DNA of 64,000 nt, taken from positions 80,069,718 through 80,133,717 of the forward strand of contig NC_061862.1 in assembly GCF_907164915.1 (NCBI RefSeq), given 5' to 3'. The notes under the pieces are model-generated. The model saw only the letters and a program-made list of their open reading frames with translations, was not told the DNA's origin and ran no database searches. Source of the stretch: Impatiens glandulifera. Taxonomy: Eukaryota; Streptophyta; Magnoliopsida; Ericales; Balsaminaceae. Shown piece by piece: positions 36,661 to 50,800 of the stretch. Each line of letters opens with the position of its first letter. The stretch's first letter is position 1. Made by a program: the position numbers and the translations under genes.

Positions 36661-39600
36661 ATTCGGTTTAAAAACACAATTATCAAATATACATAAATAG
36701 TTATAAAAACAAGTTCTATAATGTAACGAAACATATATGAGATTTTGAGTATAAATATAAAGAAGAACATCGAATCTAAAGCCAACCAAGTGGAGAAGGT
36801 TATCTGAACAATGGTCGAACTAAACTCTGAAGAGTTTTCTTCAATTTTTCTGAGCTTAGAGTTGACCTAATAATCAAAAATCAAAATATATATTTTTACT
36901 CAACTCCGAAGATGAATGATGAACTTAAAGTTTTAAACAACAATGAAAATGAATAATCGAAGTTTTTATTCTTACCTTTAGTCATTATTATTCTCGATTT
37001 CGTCTTTAATTCTTGAAAAATAGAAAGTGGAGCTTTGAATATGAGGGCTAAAAACTAGCTTTAGAGAGTTATTCAGTAGAGAAAATATGTAAATAGAGAT
37101 TAATATTGTAATACTCTAACGTTAAGATGAACGATGAATTCAGTCATTTTTAGTATAAAACTTTTTTTTAAAAACTAGTGACAAAAATAGTTAATTACTA
37201 AATCAATGAAAAAATGGTATAATTGTAAATAAAAAAAAAAAAGAACGGAGGCAGCTTGAGCAGTTGAACTTGCAGGTTGTAGCGGTCGGCGAATAAAACT
37301 AAGCAGGCTGACATTGAACGGTGAATAGTTTGAAGCATCATTTACTTTATTATTATAATATATAATTATATATTAATATACAGAGGAAAATAAATAACGT
37401 AATCGTATTATACAAAATCAGTATATTCGATTCGGTCGGTAAACCGAAGGATTATGATACCGCAAACCGACCAACCGAATCGTATAGCTCGATTTAGTCA
37501 AATTAGAACTGATTTGAACTCAATTTAGGTGGTTCGGTTTGGTTTGAACGATTTCGGTTCGATTTGAACGGTTTATTCGGTTTTCTTACCCCCTTAATTC
37601 AAGTTAGAGTGAAAAACTTTATAATTAGCTTATAACATATTCTCATTTAAAATGTTTTAAGTTAAAAAAAATAGTAATAATAAGAACACTATTCGATAAA
37701 TTGTTGAAAAGATTCAACTATTATTTGATAAAAAATGGCTTATTTTCCGGTAAGTCAAATAAATAATACATTATGATTTTTTTAAAATTTATGGACCAAA
37801 CATATGTATAAATATTTGTTAATAAAAAAAATAAGATTTTATCTTTCACCAAATTCACACGTTTCCACCCATGAAATTCCAACTAAAAAATTATTTAAAA
37901 TATGATTTGAATGATATTTAAAATGTTATAAAATATAATTAATTGATGAATGGCTATTTGAAATTTAAACAATGTCAAACAAGCCCTAACAAAACCGAGG
38001 TGGGGAGGGGGGACCCTAACCGGGTACGAGGGTCCAGTCCAGCCAGCATGCTCATCTTGCTTGTACGGTTAACAATTATTAAATATGATCGCTGTTCTTT
38101 TACAATTATAAATAATATTTTATTTGTTTATTTTAAAATAAATTATTTCAGATTTATATGAGAAATAGTTTGTTTAAGTGCTAAGAAATAAATAAGAAAC
38201 CTTTTTAAGCACGATAAAAATATTTATAATGAAAAAAACTTAAATTAAAATTTGATAAAAAAAATTCAGTATAAAATTTTATAAACAAAACAAATAAGAG
38301 AAATAAATACTTATAAAATTATAATAAAAAATAAAACTACTAACCATCAAATATACAATACCAATTAAAACATTAAAGAACAACATACAGTAATATATAT
38401 GAGATGGTAAAAAATCTAATGGTGAATATACATCTCAACAGAAAAAAAATAAAAAAAATAAATTCATACTAATTTAGGCCTCCACAAATTCACGTTACCA
38501 ACATTGTAATAATATTTTAAATTAATAATTAGTATAGATAAATCCGCTTATTTTGCTCTTAGATTTAAATTTATTGTTTAAAAAAATGATGGATCTTTAA
38601 CTTAAATTATATATTAAGTACAGTTATTTGATTTCCATTAATTAACTCAGACCTGGATTGAAATCCGATTTTTTATTAAAATAATTGTATTTTAATTTAT
38701 AATTTTAGAAAAATGAGTTATTTAAAATTAGTTTTAAAATAATATATATATATATATATATTATTATAATATCCAATAGAATCAAATTTAAAAATACTGT
38801 ACAGACTAGGGGTAGCTGTAGCCTGTACAGTATTTTGTTGAAAGACATGATGACTTGTTCTATTTTCTACTGTTCTTTTATTTTGTATGGTCACCAACAA
38901 AAATAAATAAATAATATAAATAGCTTATTATAATATTTAAATATTTTTATTCAATACAAAAAATTAAGTTACAGATCTAAAAGTAGTAATAAATATGATA
39001 AAATATATAATTTTTTAAATAAATATATGATATTTTGATATATTCATAAATTAATTGATAGAATTACTGAGAAGATAATTAAAAAAATAAATGATTATTT
39101 AAAATAATTATTCAATAATCCAATTTTGATTTGGATTTGGATTATATAATTTGAAAATCTATGAATTTATAATTTAATTTAAGGAAGAATATATTATTTG
39201 AGATTGGAGGTATTACGTTTTTTGTTTGTATTTGTTTAGTTTGCAATTTATTTTATTATTTACTCTATATTATATTTATGTTGTTATACTGACATTTTTT
39301 TTTATTATAAATTTTGTTATTATGAATTATTTTAAAAACTATAAAAATTAATTATTTGAAATTAATTTAGTTTTAATTATTTGAAATAATTTATATTTAA
39401 ATTTTTAAAGTAAAAATATTTTAATTAATTAATTAAATTATTTAGATGATTGAAGAGACATGTAATATGACAAAATTTTAAAAAAATAATTCAAATAACA
39501 GAACATCAAAATCTCTAAATTATCATATTTTTAGTTATATTATTATCTTCATTCAAATTTTTATTTCAAATTAGAATGTAATATTCGTTTGTAATAAATT

Positions 39601-41841
39601 GATAGTATGAGACATTAATACCCTTTTCATTTTTATAAAAGTATTTTTAGTCTATTCATTTTAGCTTCTTTAATATTAAGTTATTTGAGGTTTTATTAGT
39701 TTAAAAAAAATAAAATTATTTGTTAAAAAATAAATTATTTAAAATTTTAATTAGTTAAATTATTATAATATATTTATATTTAAAAATTAAAAATTAAATA
39801 AAAATATTTTAATTAATATATTAAAATTACATTAAAAAAATGTGAGACTCTACATTAACTTATGTTCATGTTCCATAAAAAGAAAACTCTAATTATTATC
39901 AAGTAATGAAGTATAATATGTGTTTTTTATTTTTATATTTTTATATCATATTAGTATTAGTTTAACTATTAAATAAATTAATTTATCAATTATTATATTT
40001 TATTTTACTTTTATTAATTTTAAATATATAAAAAACATTTTAATAATTATTCCTACAAAAATTTCAATATTTTTTATCAAACAAATTATTTCAAAAAACA
40101 CTGGAAAAGTTTAAAAAAATAACAAGCTCTAATTTTTTTAAATTTAGTGAACATGAGATTCTGAGTTATTTTGAAAATTAATTTTGCAATATAAAATATC
40201 ATTTTTTTGAGTTTATTTGATCTCTTAGTTTTTAGATTTTTTTAAAAGATTTTTATTTAAAATTTAAGAATTACTTCATCCATTTAATAATTTATTAAAA
40301 TATTGAAATTATCCCTTATTTAAATTAATTAATATTCATTCAAAATTAGAATTATTATAATACATTAAATATATATTTATACTATTTAGATTATGTTTGA
40401 TATTATTTTTTTTTTATTTTATCCAAATCTCAATATTTTCACTTTATTTATCTAGCAAAATATTAAATATTTTTTATCATATTTATATCTCATCTATTTA
40501 AAATATAGAATAGTCAATAAACTTAAAAATAAAAATTAATCAAACAAATATTTTATTCCAAAACGCTAGACCTTATTAGAATAATAAATAAGATCAATTC
40601 ACTTAAAATATGAAACATTATTTCTTTTTATAATTTATTGTCATATATTTAGCCAATTTTATCATTTTTTATAATAAATACTATCCATATAAATTAATTG
40701 ATTTGATGACTAAGAGAGTGAAATTTTGTCTATATTTTTTTTTGTTCGAGGGAGTGGTTAAGGGGTTTTTGTTTGATTTTAAAAACTCTTTGAGCTTTGT
40801 TTGGATTCAGGTTTTTTTAAAAATAATAATGATTGTAATAATTTTGAGGAGATAATGATTATTTTTGATAAAAATACTTAAAGGTATTGATATATATATA
40901 AATAAAATAAAAAAAATAATTTAAAATGGAGAATATTTTAATATTTTGGTTAATGAAACGAGTGATTTGAATGTTGAAAAGTGATTGATTTAAAAATTGA
41001 TTTTGGTTGGATTTTTTTTAAAAAACCCAAAAAAACTAATCCTTGATTAAAAAATATGAAAACTAGTTTTTAAATTTATTTTTTATCAATTTTTTCCCTG
41101 TAATATAATGGTTGAGTTTTAAAATTTTATTTCAATAAACATATATCAAACAAACAAGAGTATGACAGATTTAAAGGCAAATATATGTTTATAACTGCTA
41201 GCTACATACATACATAGGTGGGTTGCTTTAGTTGCAAAAAGGATGAAAATTTAAAGGCAAATATATGTTTATAACTGTTTCTCTCTCTAGAGCTGATTGG
41301 TGACTTGTAGTTTCTTTGTTTCTCGGTATAGTATGAAAATATGAATCTCCCCCAATGAATGCTCTCCCATAAACCTCTCTCATGTCCCAGAAAAGGTAAT
41401 TTCAAGAAATTCGAGCCATTTCTTTTCTACCCTTTTTCATTGATTGTTCAGTCTCTCTCTCTCTCTGTTTGCCTAGCTCAGGTTTCCCCTTTTTCTTTTC
41501 TAGGGTTTCTTTTCTTCACCAATGTTTAAAGGAAGATGAACTCCTTTCCTATGTATGTATACATATACATGTATATATGAGGCTGACTTAACTTTCCATA
41601 AAGAGAAATATTCTCTGCCTCTATAATTATCTCAAAAATTTATCAGGTCTCTCTACTTTTGTTTTTAAATCTCTGCAAAGGGTTTGTTCTGACCCATCAT
41701 CCATTTTTGCCTCCTTTCTTTACTTATTTACTTAATGCTTCATCAACGCCACTCTCTCTTTCTTTCTCCACTGTTTGTGGGTTTTGATTTTTGATTATTT
41801 TTCTATCAAGGGTTTAGATTGATTTGAGGAGAGGAGAAGAG
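36661..41841. other. AT-rich gene-free region upstream of the MADS-box gene
   Basis: No supported gene over about 5 kb. 37430-37590 has CGGTTT words related to the array at 35.6 kb. 38743-38762 is (TA)n. About 40795-41040 begins gagctttgtttggattcagg and ends in a partly inverted copy, a probable degraded MITE. 41150-41280 holds a duplicated TTTAAAGGCAAATATATGTT. The CT-rich stretch at 41440-41840 is the likely leader of the MADS-box gene. Confidence 0.55.
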
Positions 41842-44800
41842 ATGGTGCGACAAAGGATTCAGATCAAGAAGATTGATAACGTTGCTGCTAGACAGGTGAC
41901 TTTCTCAAAGAGAAGAAGAGGGCTTTTCAAGAAGGCTAATGAACTTGCACTTCTCTGTGATGCTGAAATAGCACTTATGGTTTTCTCAAACACAGGAAAA
42001 CTCTTTGAGTACTCCAGCTCCAGGTTTTTCTATTTTTCCTTTCCTTTCATCTTTATCAAATCTCATTTTCATTTTCTTCAATTTATTTCTTATGTTTTGA
42101 TTTCTGTGGTCACGATCTAGACATACACTTGTTCTACCTCAGTTTTTCCTTCAATTAATTATTAGAACCCATATGTTTAAGGAGGTTATTAGATCAAATC
42201 AAAGTAAAAGTGTTGTCAAAATCACAAGATAATATATATGGTTTCATGAGCCAGGCTTTTCTCCAAAGTATGAACTGATTTGAAGTGAGAGAAGAGAGAG
42301 ATCTATACTATTGTTTGAAGTATAATTGCAAATGGATAACTTCTAAGCTTTAATTTCTCTAATGGGAGTGAACCGTGAAGTACTTTTATGAACGTAAAAG
42401 GAAGGACTAGTAGAGAGAGAGAGCTCTTGAAAAGGCTTATCAATGTATTAAGTAGCTAGCATTGGGAAGGGCCAAAAGGAGGACAAGAGTCGTCTGCCTG
42501 GAAGTACACCATGCTTAACTAGTGTGATTAATCCCTTAACCCAAACCAATCACATGAAATGAATGGGAAGCCTTTCACTAGTGTCTTGAGTGATGATTAT
42601 TCAGAAATAAAGCAACAAATCCCATCAAACTTGACCAGATTGGTACTTGAATGCATGGCCTTGTTGGGTTTTGAGACAAGTTCTAACTAAAATCCAAATT
42701 CTAACCACAACTGGATTTCAAACTAGGCTTAAGAGGAGGACTGACCCATCAGAAGTCTTTATGGTGTATCCTTCTTAAGCAGATTAAAATAACTAATTGC
42801 CAGATATTTAGATTTGTCAAGATTTTTTGTTATCATATGTATGGAATAGGAAATAATTCATTAAATTCCTTGATTTATGTGCTTGAAATCATTAAAGAAG
42901 TGTTACTTTTCCAATTTACAATGTGAGTCAAATTAAAGAAACCTATTTGTATTTCCAATTTATAAATATATGTAAGTACAAATTCCTGTTGAGATTCTCT
43001 CCCCCCACCCACCCTAGAAACAATACATTTATGGGTATTAAGCCATGGGAGTACTTCAGTATGTTGAGTATTATTATTCTTATTCTTAAGCCATTCGAGC
43101 ACTTGATCAGAATGTGTCTGGTATACTATATTTTCTTTTATATTCTCCTCATCAATCTTTTTCTTATGCAATTATTCTGCAAAATCTGTTTTGTTTCTGT
43201 GTCTTCTCATACATCTAAGTAGCCTCTGCGTCATCTAAATTACTTAACATTCTACAAAATTTGAGCATACAATAGAAGATCTACTGTGAAATTATATACA
43301 CTTAAAAAAAACTATTGTGACATTTCTAATTAATGCATTTTATTTTTGTACGAAAAGCTTGATAAAAAGCAAGTAAGACATGCCATATACTCAAGTAAAT
43401 ATGGGATACCACTTCATTACAAATATAAACACTCCATAGAATTCTTTCCAACAAGAATCATCTTGTCGATGAATCTTCTTCATTCTTGTAATTCAATGAC
43501 CACATATGTCTTTTTTATTCATTTTGCCAACTCATTGTATTAATGCATTATTTGTCCTATTTACCCGGAGAAATTATGTTGTATTTGATAAATTACTCGG
43601 ATCTTGTTTGATCTTTGGTTATTTGAATAACTAGGTTGTTACTTTAAAAAAAACTCTTGTTTGATTTAGGTTATGAAAACAGGTTGGGGTTATTTGAATA
43701 AAAAGACATTAGGAGTATAAATATTTTTTTTTATAAGATGATATTTAATTGATGATTCGAATGATGTGATTGATGAGTTCTATTGAAAACTATATGATTG
43801 ATAAGTAGATTACTAGATTGTTGATAGGATACTAAATTTGAAAATAATCTCAAATAATCCACATCAAGAAGGATTTATATTTGCTATTTTATTCATTGAT
43901 CACGTGTTCCTTTTATTCTTAAAGGAAGAGGATTGATGCTTCGAATTTGATGAGTTCTATTGAAAACGATATGATAAGTAGATTATTGATAGGATACTAA
44001 GTTTGAAAATAACTTCAAATAATCCACTATATTTGTTATTTTATTCATTGATCATGTGTATCCTTTTATTCTTAAAGGAAGAGGCAAGATCTACTCTTTT
44101 GTCTTGTTATACCAAATTGAGAAGAATCAGTATAACTTCTTATTTAATTTGTAATTAACAAAAGTAGGATAATATTTCATCTTTGTTATGCTATCTTGCT
44201 ACTTGTTTTATGCCCACTTATGTATAGAGTTTTAAGATGGAAAGTCAAAACAATCATAGGTTTTCTCTTTATGATCTTCATGGCTTTTGTAATATTAATG
44301 GAACTCAACATGATCCACATTGCATCACTGAATTATAAGAGAGAAATAAGTCATTAAAAGATAGTAAATACTTCATTATCACTTGTTTTAGAAAAAAGTT
44401 ATAAAAAATGAATCATAATATTTTTTAAATATTAATACTTTGCATTATATAGTCTATTGGTTGTGAGTAAGATATTATACAATTTCATCTTTGTATTTTG
44501 AAACTTGTCAAGTAGAGATCGAATTAGCACCCTTTTACTTAGGAAGCAGACACTATAACTAGTGTGAGCTACTCTACAATTTCTTCTTGATAAGTGACAA
44601 AAATATGTTTTAATACGGTTTTATGGATCAGAATGGAGTAAACAGTCTACTTGATGTATGTCACAGATTGTGCTGTACTCCACACAAATATTTTTCAACC
44701 TTTATTAGTTTATTTCTATTTCTTCAAACCAAACAATAGATAGAAATGAAACAAAGTTGTAATTTTTTTTTGGTTTGAATCTTGTGTTTTGTTTAGTTGT

Positions 44801-47800
44801 AATTCAACTAGTGTTGATTAGTTCTATTATAGCAAGGTCTCTTCGTTCTATCTATTGCATGCTTTGATTTCTTAGGAAGAGACCAAGATGACTTTGGCTA
44901 ATAAATTGGTTTCAAAAGAGTCTTTTGTGTGGGATCATAGACCATGACAATCACTTATCTTACTGTTTTGGAAACCACAACTGCCATGTGTCATAATTAC
45001 TGTTTTAATTCTGGATGAGCCTATATAGAACAAACAAATGGAAGTGTTATTTAAAACTCAAAGGTAATTTAGGGTTTCCACTCATTTCAAAAAATGGATG
45101 CACAAAGGAGGAAGTTCTCTTTTCCACTAATTTGGGTGATGTCTTTGTTGTGTGAAGAGTTAGGAATGAAAGGATCCACTAGACTTCAATTTTTGCATTT
45201 TTTTAAAGATCTGATTATCGTGCCTTTTTCAATGGTTCATAGGTTGATCTATCTTACTTGCTCTGATTGTGTGGCTGTGTAGTCTGTTTGGTGAAGTTTC
45301 CCTGTGAAACAATGAACTTTATTGTACTTGTTCATACAGATTTTTGTCAATTTTGCAAATTCGTTGAGTTATACAAGTTTTTGCTTAAGAAAGAAATTAT
45401 GACAGAAAAGGATTACTCCAAATCATCTTCTATATATGTTAAGATATTTATATCTTATGCCAACTTAGTCTGAGTGTGCTAAAATGGAACCACAATTGAT
45501 ACTGATACCGTCTTACTTTCTTCAAATAAATTTATGGAAATGTTGTTGGTAGATGTGGAACTTCCATTGATTTTGGGGAAGGATTCTAAACTTATTTCCT
45601 TCATATTTCCTTCTTCTTCAATTCCTATGACAGCGTGAACATAGATATAGTTTACTATTGATATGTTCTTTAGTGTTGCATATGAATATTTATAACATAA
45701 AGTAAAATGCAGATTGTTTCTTTAAGAGATTTTCTAGACCAAGTAATCATTTTTATGAAAATTCCAATTTTCTTTTATTAATAGAAAGTCGTGAACTGCG
45801 ACTGTAATACGGAGAATGAGGTGTCATTTCAATAAAAATGTTCAACAACTTTAGTCAAGATGTGTTATATTTCTTGGATATTTATTATATAATGAAATTA
45901 TGCTTTCAGTCACATAAAGAACTAATTATTAAATTCTAATTAAGAAAACATGAAACTATAATTAAGAAAGACTAATTTAAGAAACACAAACACACTTGTT
46001 AAGAAATAATAGTCTTTCCTAATTAAGATTTATTTTCATATTTGATGAACATCAACTGTTTATTATAAAGAACTCAGGTAACGTTTAAACATTATAGAGA
46101 ATATGATACAAGAAAGTCAAAAATCAGAAAACAAATAGAGATGTTACATGCCAATAAAATTTAAATCTTCTTATTCCACACAATTCTTTTTCTAATAAAA
46201 TAAAAGCACCAAGCCCCTAATCTTTACAATGCCATAAGTTTTCCTTTGTAAAGTTTACGGTTTCTTTCATTCCTAATTGTCCACTACATTATGAAAGGAA
46301 TAAGTTTCAATCAATCACTATACTATTGTTCACTACTCATCAAGTAATCAATTTGTCCTAGAAGTCTGCCACTTTGAACCACATATCCCATTGGAGGGTT
46401 TCTTTTTCTTCTTTATACGTCATCCCGTAAATGCCTGAACAAACCGGATGACCTAATAAAACAACGAAAACCCTACACATCTCATTGGAAGTTAAGCATG
46501 TTCTGCAGAAGATCCCACATATCCCTGGCAAGCAATGTCGCAGTGGAGGAGGATATGGCCGATGATTTTCTTGCGCTTTATACAAAGACAACATCTATTA
46601 GTCATGTGTATCCCCTCTCTTTTTTATTTTAATAGTTGTCATAACACTCTCTGATAGTTTCTTTGGTAAATAAAGAGATCTTGAAAGGAATTTTAATTTT
46701 GTACACTTCCTTCTTGGGTAGAGAAAACTGGTCTTAAAATTAGGGGAACCAAAACAGAAAATGGTTGTCGTTGATCTCTGGATGAATTGTATCATAAATA
46801 ATATCTGATTAGGATCCAATTATTATTATTTGCACAACATTCAATAGATAAAGTTGTCAAACTCTACTTCCACAATTTACTTTTGCTCATAAATTTTTTC
46901 CCTCATACTTCATCATCACTCATTCTTGTTTTGGTATAGATTCTTGTATTTCGTTTACGCCAAATCCTGTAGACTATTATTCCAAAAGAGCATATATAAC
47001 TTCGAGTAGAGGCTCTTCACATTAGTATTCCTGATGACCCAATTCTTTGAGAATTGTCAATCTCTTGGAACTCTCTTGTTATTCATATATTTATTTAGTT
47101 TCTTTCAGAAGGCCTAGGTGAATGAATAATCACAAAATAAGTGATCCAGTGTCTCCTCTTCATGCCAAAAACAAAAAATGTACGAATTAATTGATGTCAA
47201 AGGGACCACTTTTGTTGACCACCGCATTCCTCAAATGTACTACGTCGCCTTGGCTCTTGATCAAATCTAAAGTATTTGAGTTAAAAAAATGACCACGTGT
47301 TGTTGATTTCCAATCCCTGGATTCTCTAAGAAACTTGTTCCATCTCCCATCCAAATATTTCAATCCAAGACTAGTCTTGTTCCTAAACTCGGACCTTATC
47401 AATTATCATGAGTGGAACTCCTTCGAACATTGGATCCTACCAAAAAAGTGTAGACTCCCCATTCTTGATCTTAAAATTGAGAAAACTCCATGCAGAGCTC
47501 TTGATTTATATATATTTGAGTGCTTCACTTAGTTGGACAAGTCCAAATGCAATGAATATAATAAACTTATTTGACCCACAATGAGTCCTCATTGTTCCCC
47601 TTGAGTTTAGTTGCCAACATGCTGCAAGTACCATATGCACATTATTGGATTTTGTGTTTGGTTTCACTGTAGCCATCTATTAATGGTTACTTTGGTCATT
47701 GTCAGATGCAGCTGAATATGATCTATTAGTGGCTAAGATAAAAAAAAAAACACACTCTAAAATCATAAGAAATGTAGTAACTAAAACATGTGTTGTATTT

Positions 47801-50800
47801 CTTGAATATTTGTTACCTTCAATAGGCATAAAACGGTAATAAAATTAATCAAAACAATCTAATTCAAAAAAAAGTTAACTGAAAGAAATATAGTAAAAAC
47901 TATTTGGCAAGAGTAATTAGACACTAAAGCAGTTTAACTATTAATTACTATCGGAATTAACATATTTCCATAATTTTCAATTAATATTGGAAATAATTCA
48001 GCAACCAATAAAAAACATAATTAACTTTCCAGCATTTCATGCCTTCTTCTTCATTATGAATTTTAGGGTGATGCACTACAAGAATTTAGCAGTTCATATT
48101 TGTTCCAGTAAATAGCAGAAATGTGTTTGTATAGAAGAAACTTCATGGTGAAAGTCACATGTGCAAGATGTTATAGCTCTAATATCATTGCAGTATAATC
48201 TACTAATGGGAGAGAAGGACATGATTTTTGGATGGGACTTTATAGAGGATGGGAGATTATATCCATGAAGGGATTCATTTCATATTTATATAATGCTTTT
48301 GATAACCTAGCTGCTACTTATTTATACTAACTTCTGGCTTAGGCCATTCCCATATATTATCTTGTATTTGATGAATGTAATTAACAATATTTTAAAGAAT
48401 AATTTATTAATTTTGTAGTGTAGGTGAAACCCTAATTCTCTTCATTGCATGCACGACAAACTTACTTCTTTCTATTATACTTTACCTTCATTAATTTTGT
48501 GTATTTTGTTTTCATAGTTAATTGAAGTTTTTTTTTTCTTTTTTCTTTCTTCATATTCTTTTCCCTTCCCATTAATGAAACTTTCCTTTTCTACTATGCA
48601 ATCAAATTGTCATTTTCCCTTTCACTTTTTTTTTTTATAGTATGAAGCACGTCATAGAAAGGCACGCCATGCAATCAAGAAACACCAATGATCCAGATGA
48701 GCCATCATTGGAGTTGCAGGTAATATATAATATTATTTTTCTTGTATGTCAATTATTTAGCTGAAATTTTATTTTTAAGTTCAATCCTATGAGAACCTTT
48801 TCTTTCACCTTCAAATTTACTATTTCCTATTTCCTAATTCCTAACATGGTTTATCACTTAAGTCTAAGTAAATTCAATGCAATTCAATTAGATTGATCTA
48901 AACTATACTTAATTTATAATTTTTCATTTTTAAACGTAGAGAACAAATCACTCTTTTACTTTAAAATAAAAGTCAAATTTTTCTAGATAAATTATCAACC
49001 ATCGTCAATATAATAGACATCTTTCATAGAACGTACCCTAGAGCCCCACAAATTGGAGTGAATATATAAAAGTGTTTGTTCTATATTGTGTATATTTTTA
49101 GAGAATTTAACCATTAATAGTCTGTCAAGAACGCAATGCTCAAAAAAAACTTCAATTTACAAATAGTTTGTTCATAAAAAAAGTCTTCGTTTGCCAAACT
49201 TGGTCATGTCATTCCCACTCATATGACAAAGTCGCATATGTCACAACTTGGCGATTCATCGCCTATAACTGTTTTAAGAACTTATAACATGTTATGTTTT
49301 TTTCATCTTCGTCACGATAAAAACACTTCTACCAACCTTCATAACTTCACCTTTAACAATGTTTGTATGTCCTTTTGAATCGAGGATAACTTTCTCTTCA
49401 AATGAGGAACATGTCTAATATCATCAAGTGTCCGAACAACTCCATCAAACATTTTAATTTTTAATTTTTTTATACTCACGATCTTACATAATGAATTGTT
49501 TTTTCCACTAATACATCTTTAAAAATTGTATCATATGTTAAAAATCAATCCCGATTGGGACACATATGACAACCGGAATTGCGACATCGCATCGCAAACA
49601 GAAAGGATGAGGAGTTCAATGTCAGCTTCAACAATAATGTCTTCATCGATTTTTTTTAATATTTTTTAGTCAGATTTTTATGGCCCTTTCTTTCAATAAT
49701 TAATTTTTTTTCAAGGTTTTCTTGACTTTGATCTATCTCTATTCTCTTTTAGAACATTTTTCTTAGATTTTCAATCGAACAATAAAAACTTTTGTCAAAT
49801 CATTAGAATGACTGACTGTTTCATCTTCTTAGAAATTAATACATCATAAAAGTTATTGGTTGTGAGAGTATCACGACTAAATAAAATAGTATCACGAAAC
49901 TTGATAACGACGAGGACAATGAACACAATAAAATCAATGTTAAATCCTCATCATCATACTTGACTTTTAAGGCTTCCAAATGAGTAACAATTTCTTTAAA
50001 TGTTGATAAAAACATACTTTCTTTCTAGTATGTGAATATAATTACGGTTTCAAATGTAGCTTACTTGTAAAACATTATGTTATGCATAATTGTTTTAGTT
50101 TAAACCATAACTCAACATTACTCAATCTCCTTGAGAACATATTCTAGAAAATAATTCGATAAATACATATGTATATGAGACAATCCTGCGAACTCTTTTT
50201 TTTTTCTTATCTATTTTCCACAAACTAGACGTCTTATCAAACAATAACAATGTTTCGTCCAAATCAATCTTAGCAAGCATAACTCGCATGCATCTTTACA
50301 CATATTCTAGAAAATAATTCGACAAATACAGATGAATATGAATATGAGACAGTCTTGCGATCTTTCTTTTTTCTTATCTATTTTTCACAAACTAGGCGTC
50401 TTATCAAACAATAACATTGTTTCGTTCAAATCAATCTTAGCGAGCATAACTCGCATCTTTACGTGTCATAAAGAAAATATATTGTTGCGATCAATTAAAT
50501 GTTCGATTAGTCGATTATTTATTTGATAGTTGATTATATATCTTTTTGTTTATAGCATTACAATAAAGTTATTAAAATAAATACATAAAAAATAGTTTCA
50601 TTCAAACAAAAAGATAGAATTGAGAAGTAACATTAACTTATTTAGTTACAGTTTAATTTGATATTATAAACATAGTTTAAATCCTTTTGTTAAAATAATT
50701 TTAGACTAATACAATAAAATTGTTTTAAGACAACGTTGTTTTGTCTCTTTTTCGGTTCAGTTCATTTGAATTTTTTGGTTTCATTTGCACACTATATATA

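Larger units (their letters stand above)
42024..48640 (+). other. 6.6 kb intron 1 of the MADS-box gene
   Basis: Long first introns are common in MIKC genes and often carry regulatory sites. It contains a tandem duplication (43765-44085) and two minus-strand LINE pieces (46370-47540). Open frames inside it have no gene-like features. Confidence 0.85.

Noticed and set aside
36427..36789. 120-codon minus-strand frame with TKPNRSN-type repeats
   Set aside because: It is the CGGTTT minisatellite translated, without any gene feature.
42875..43222. Overlapping 98- and 99-codon frames in MADS-box intron 1
   Set aside because: Overlapping frames on opposite strands within an intron, with no recognised motif.
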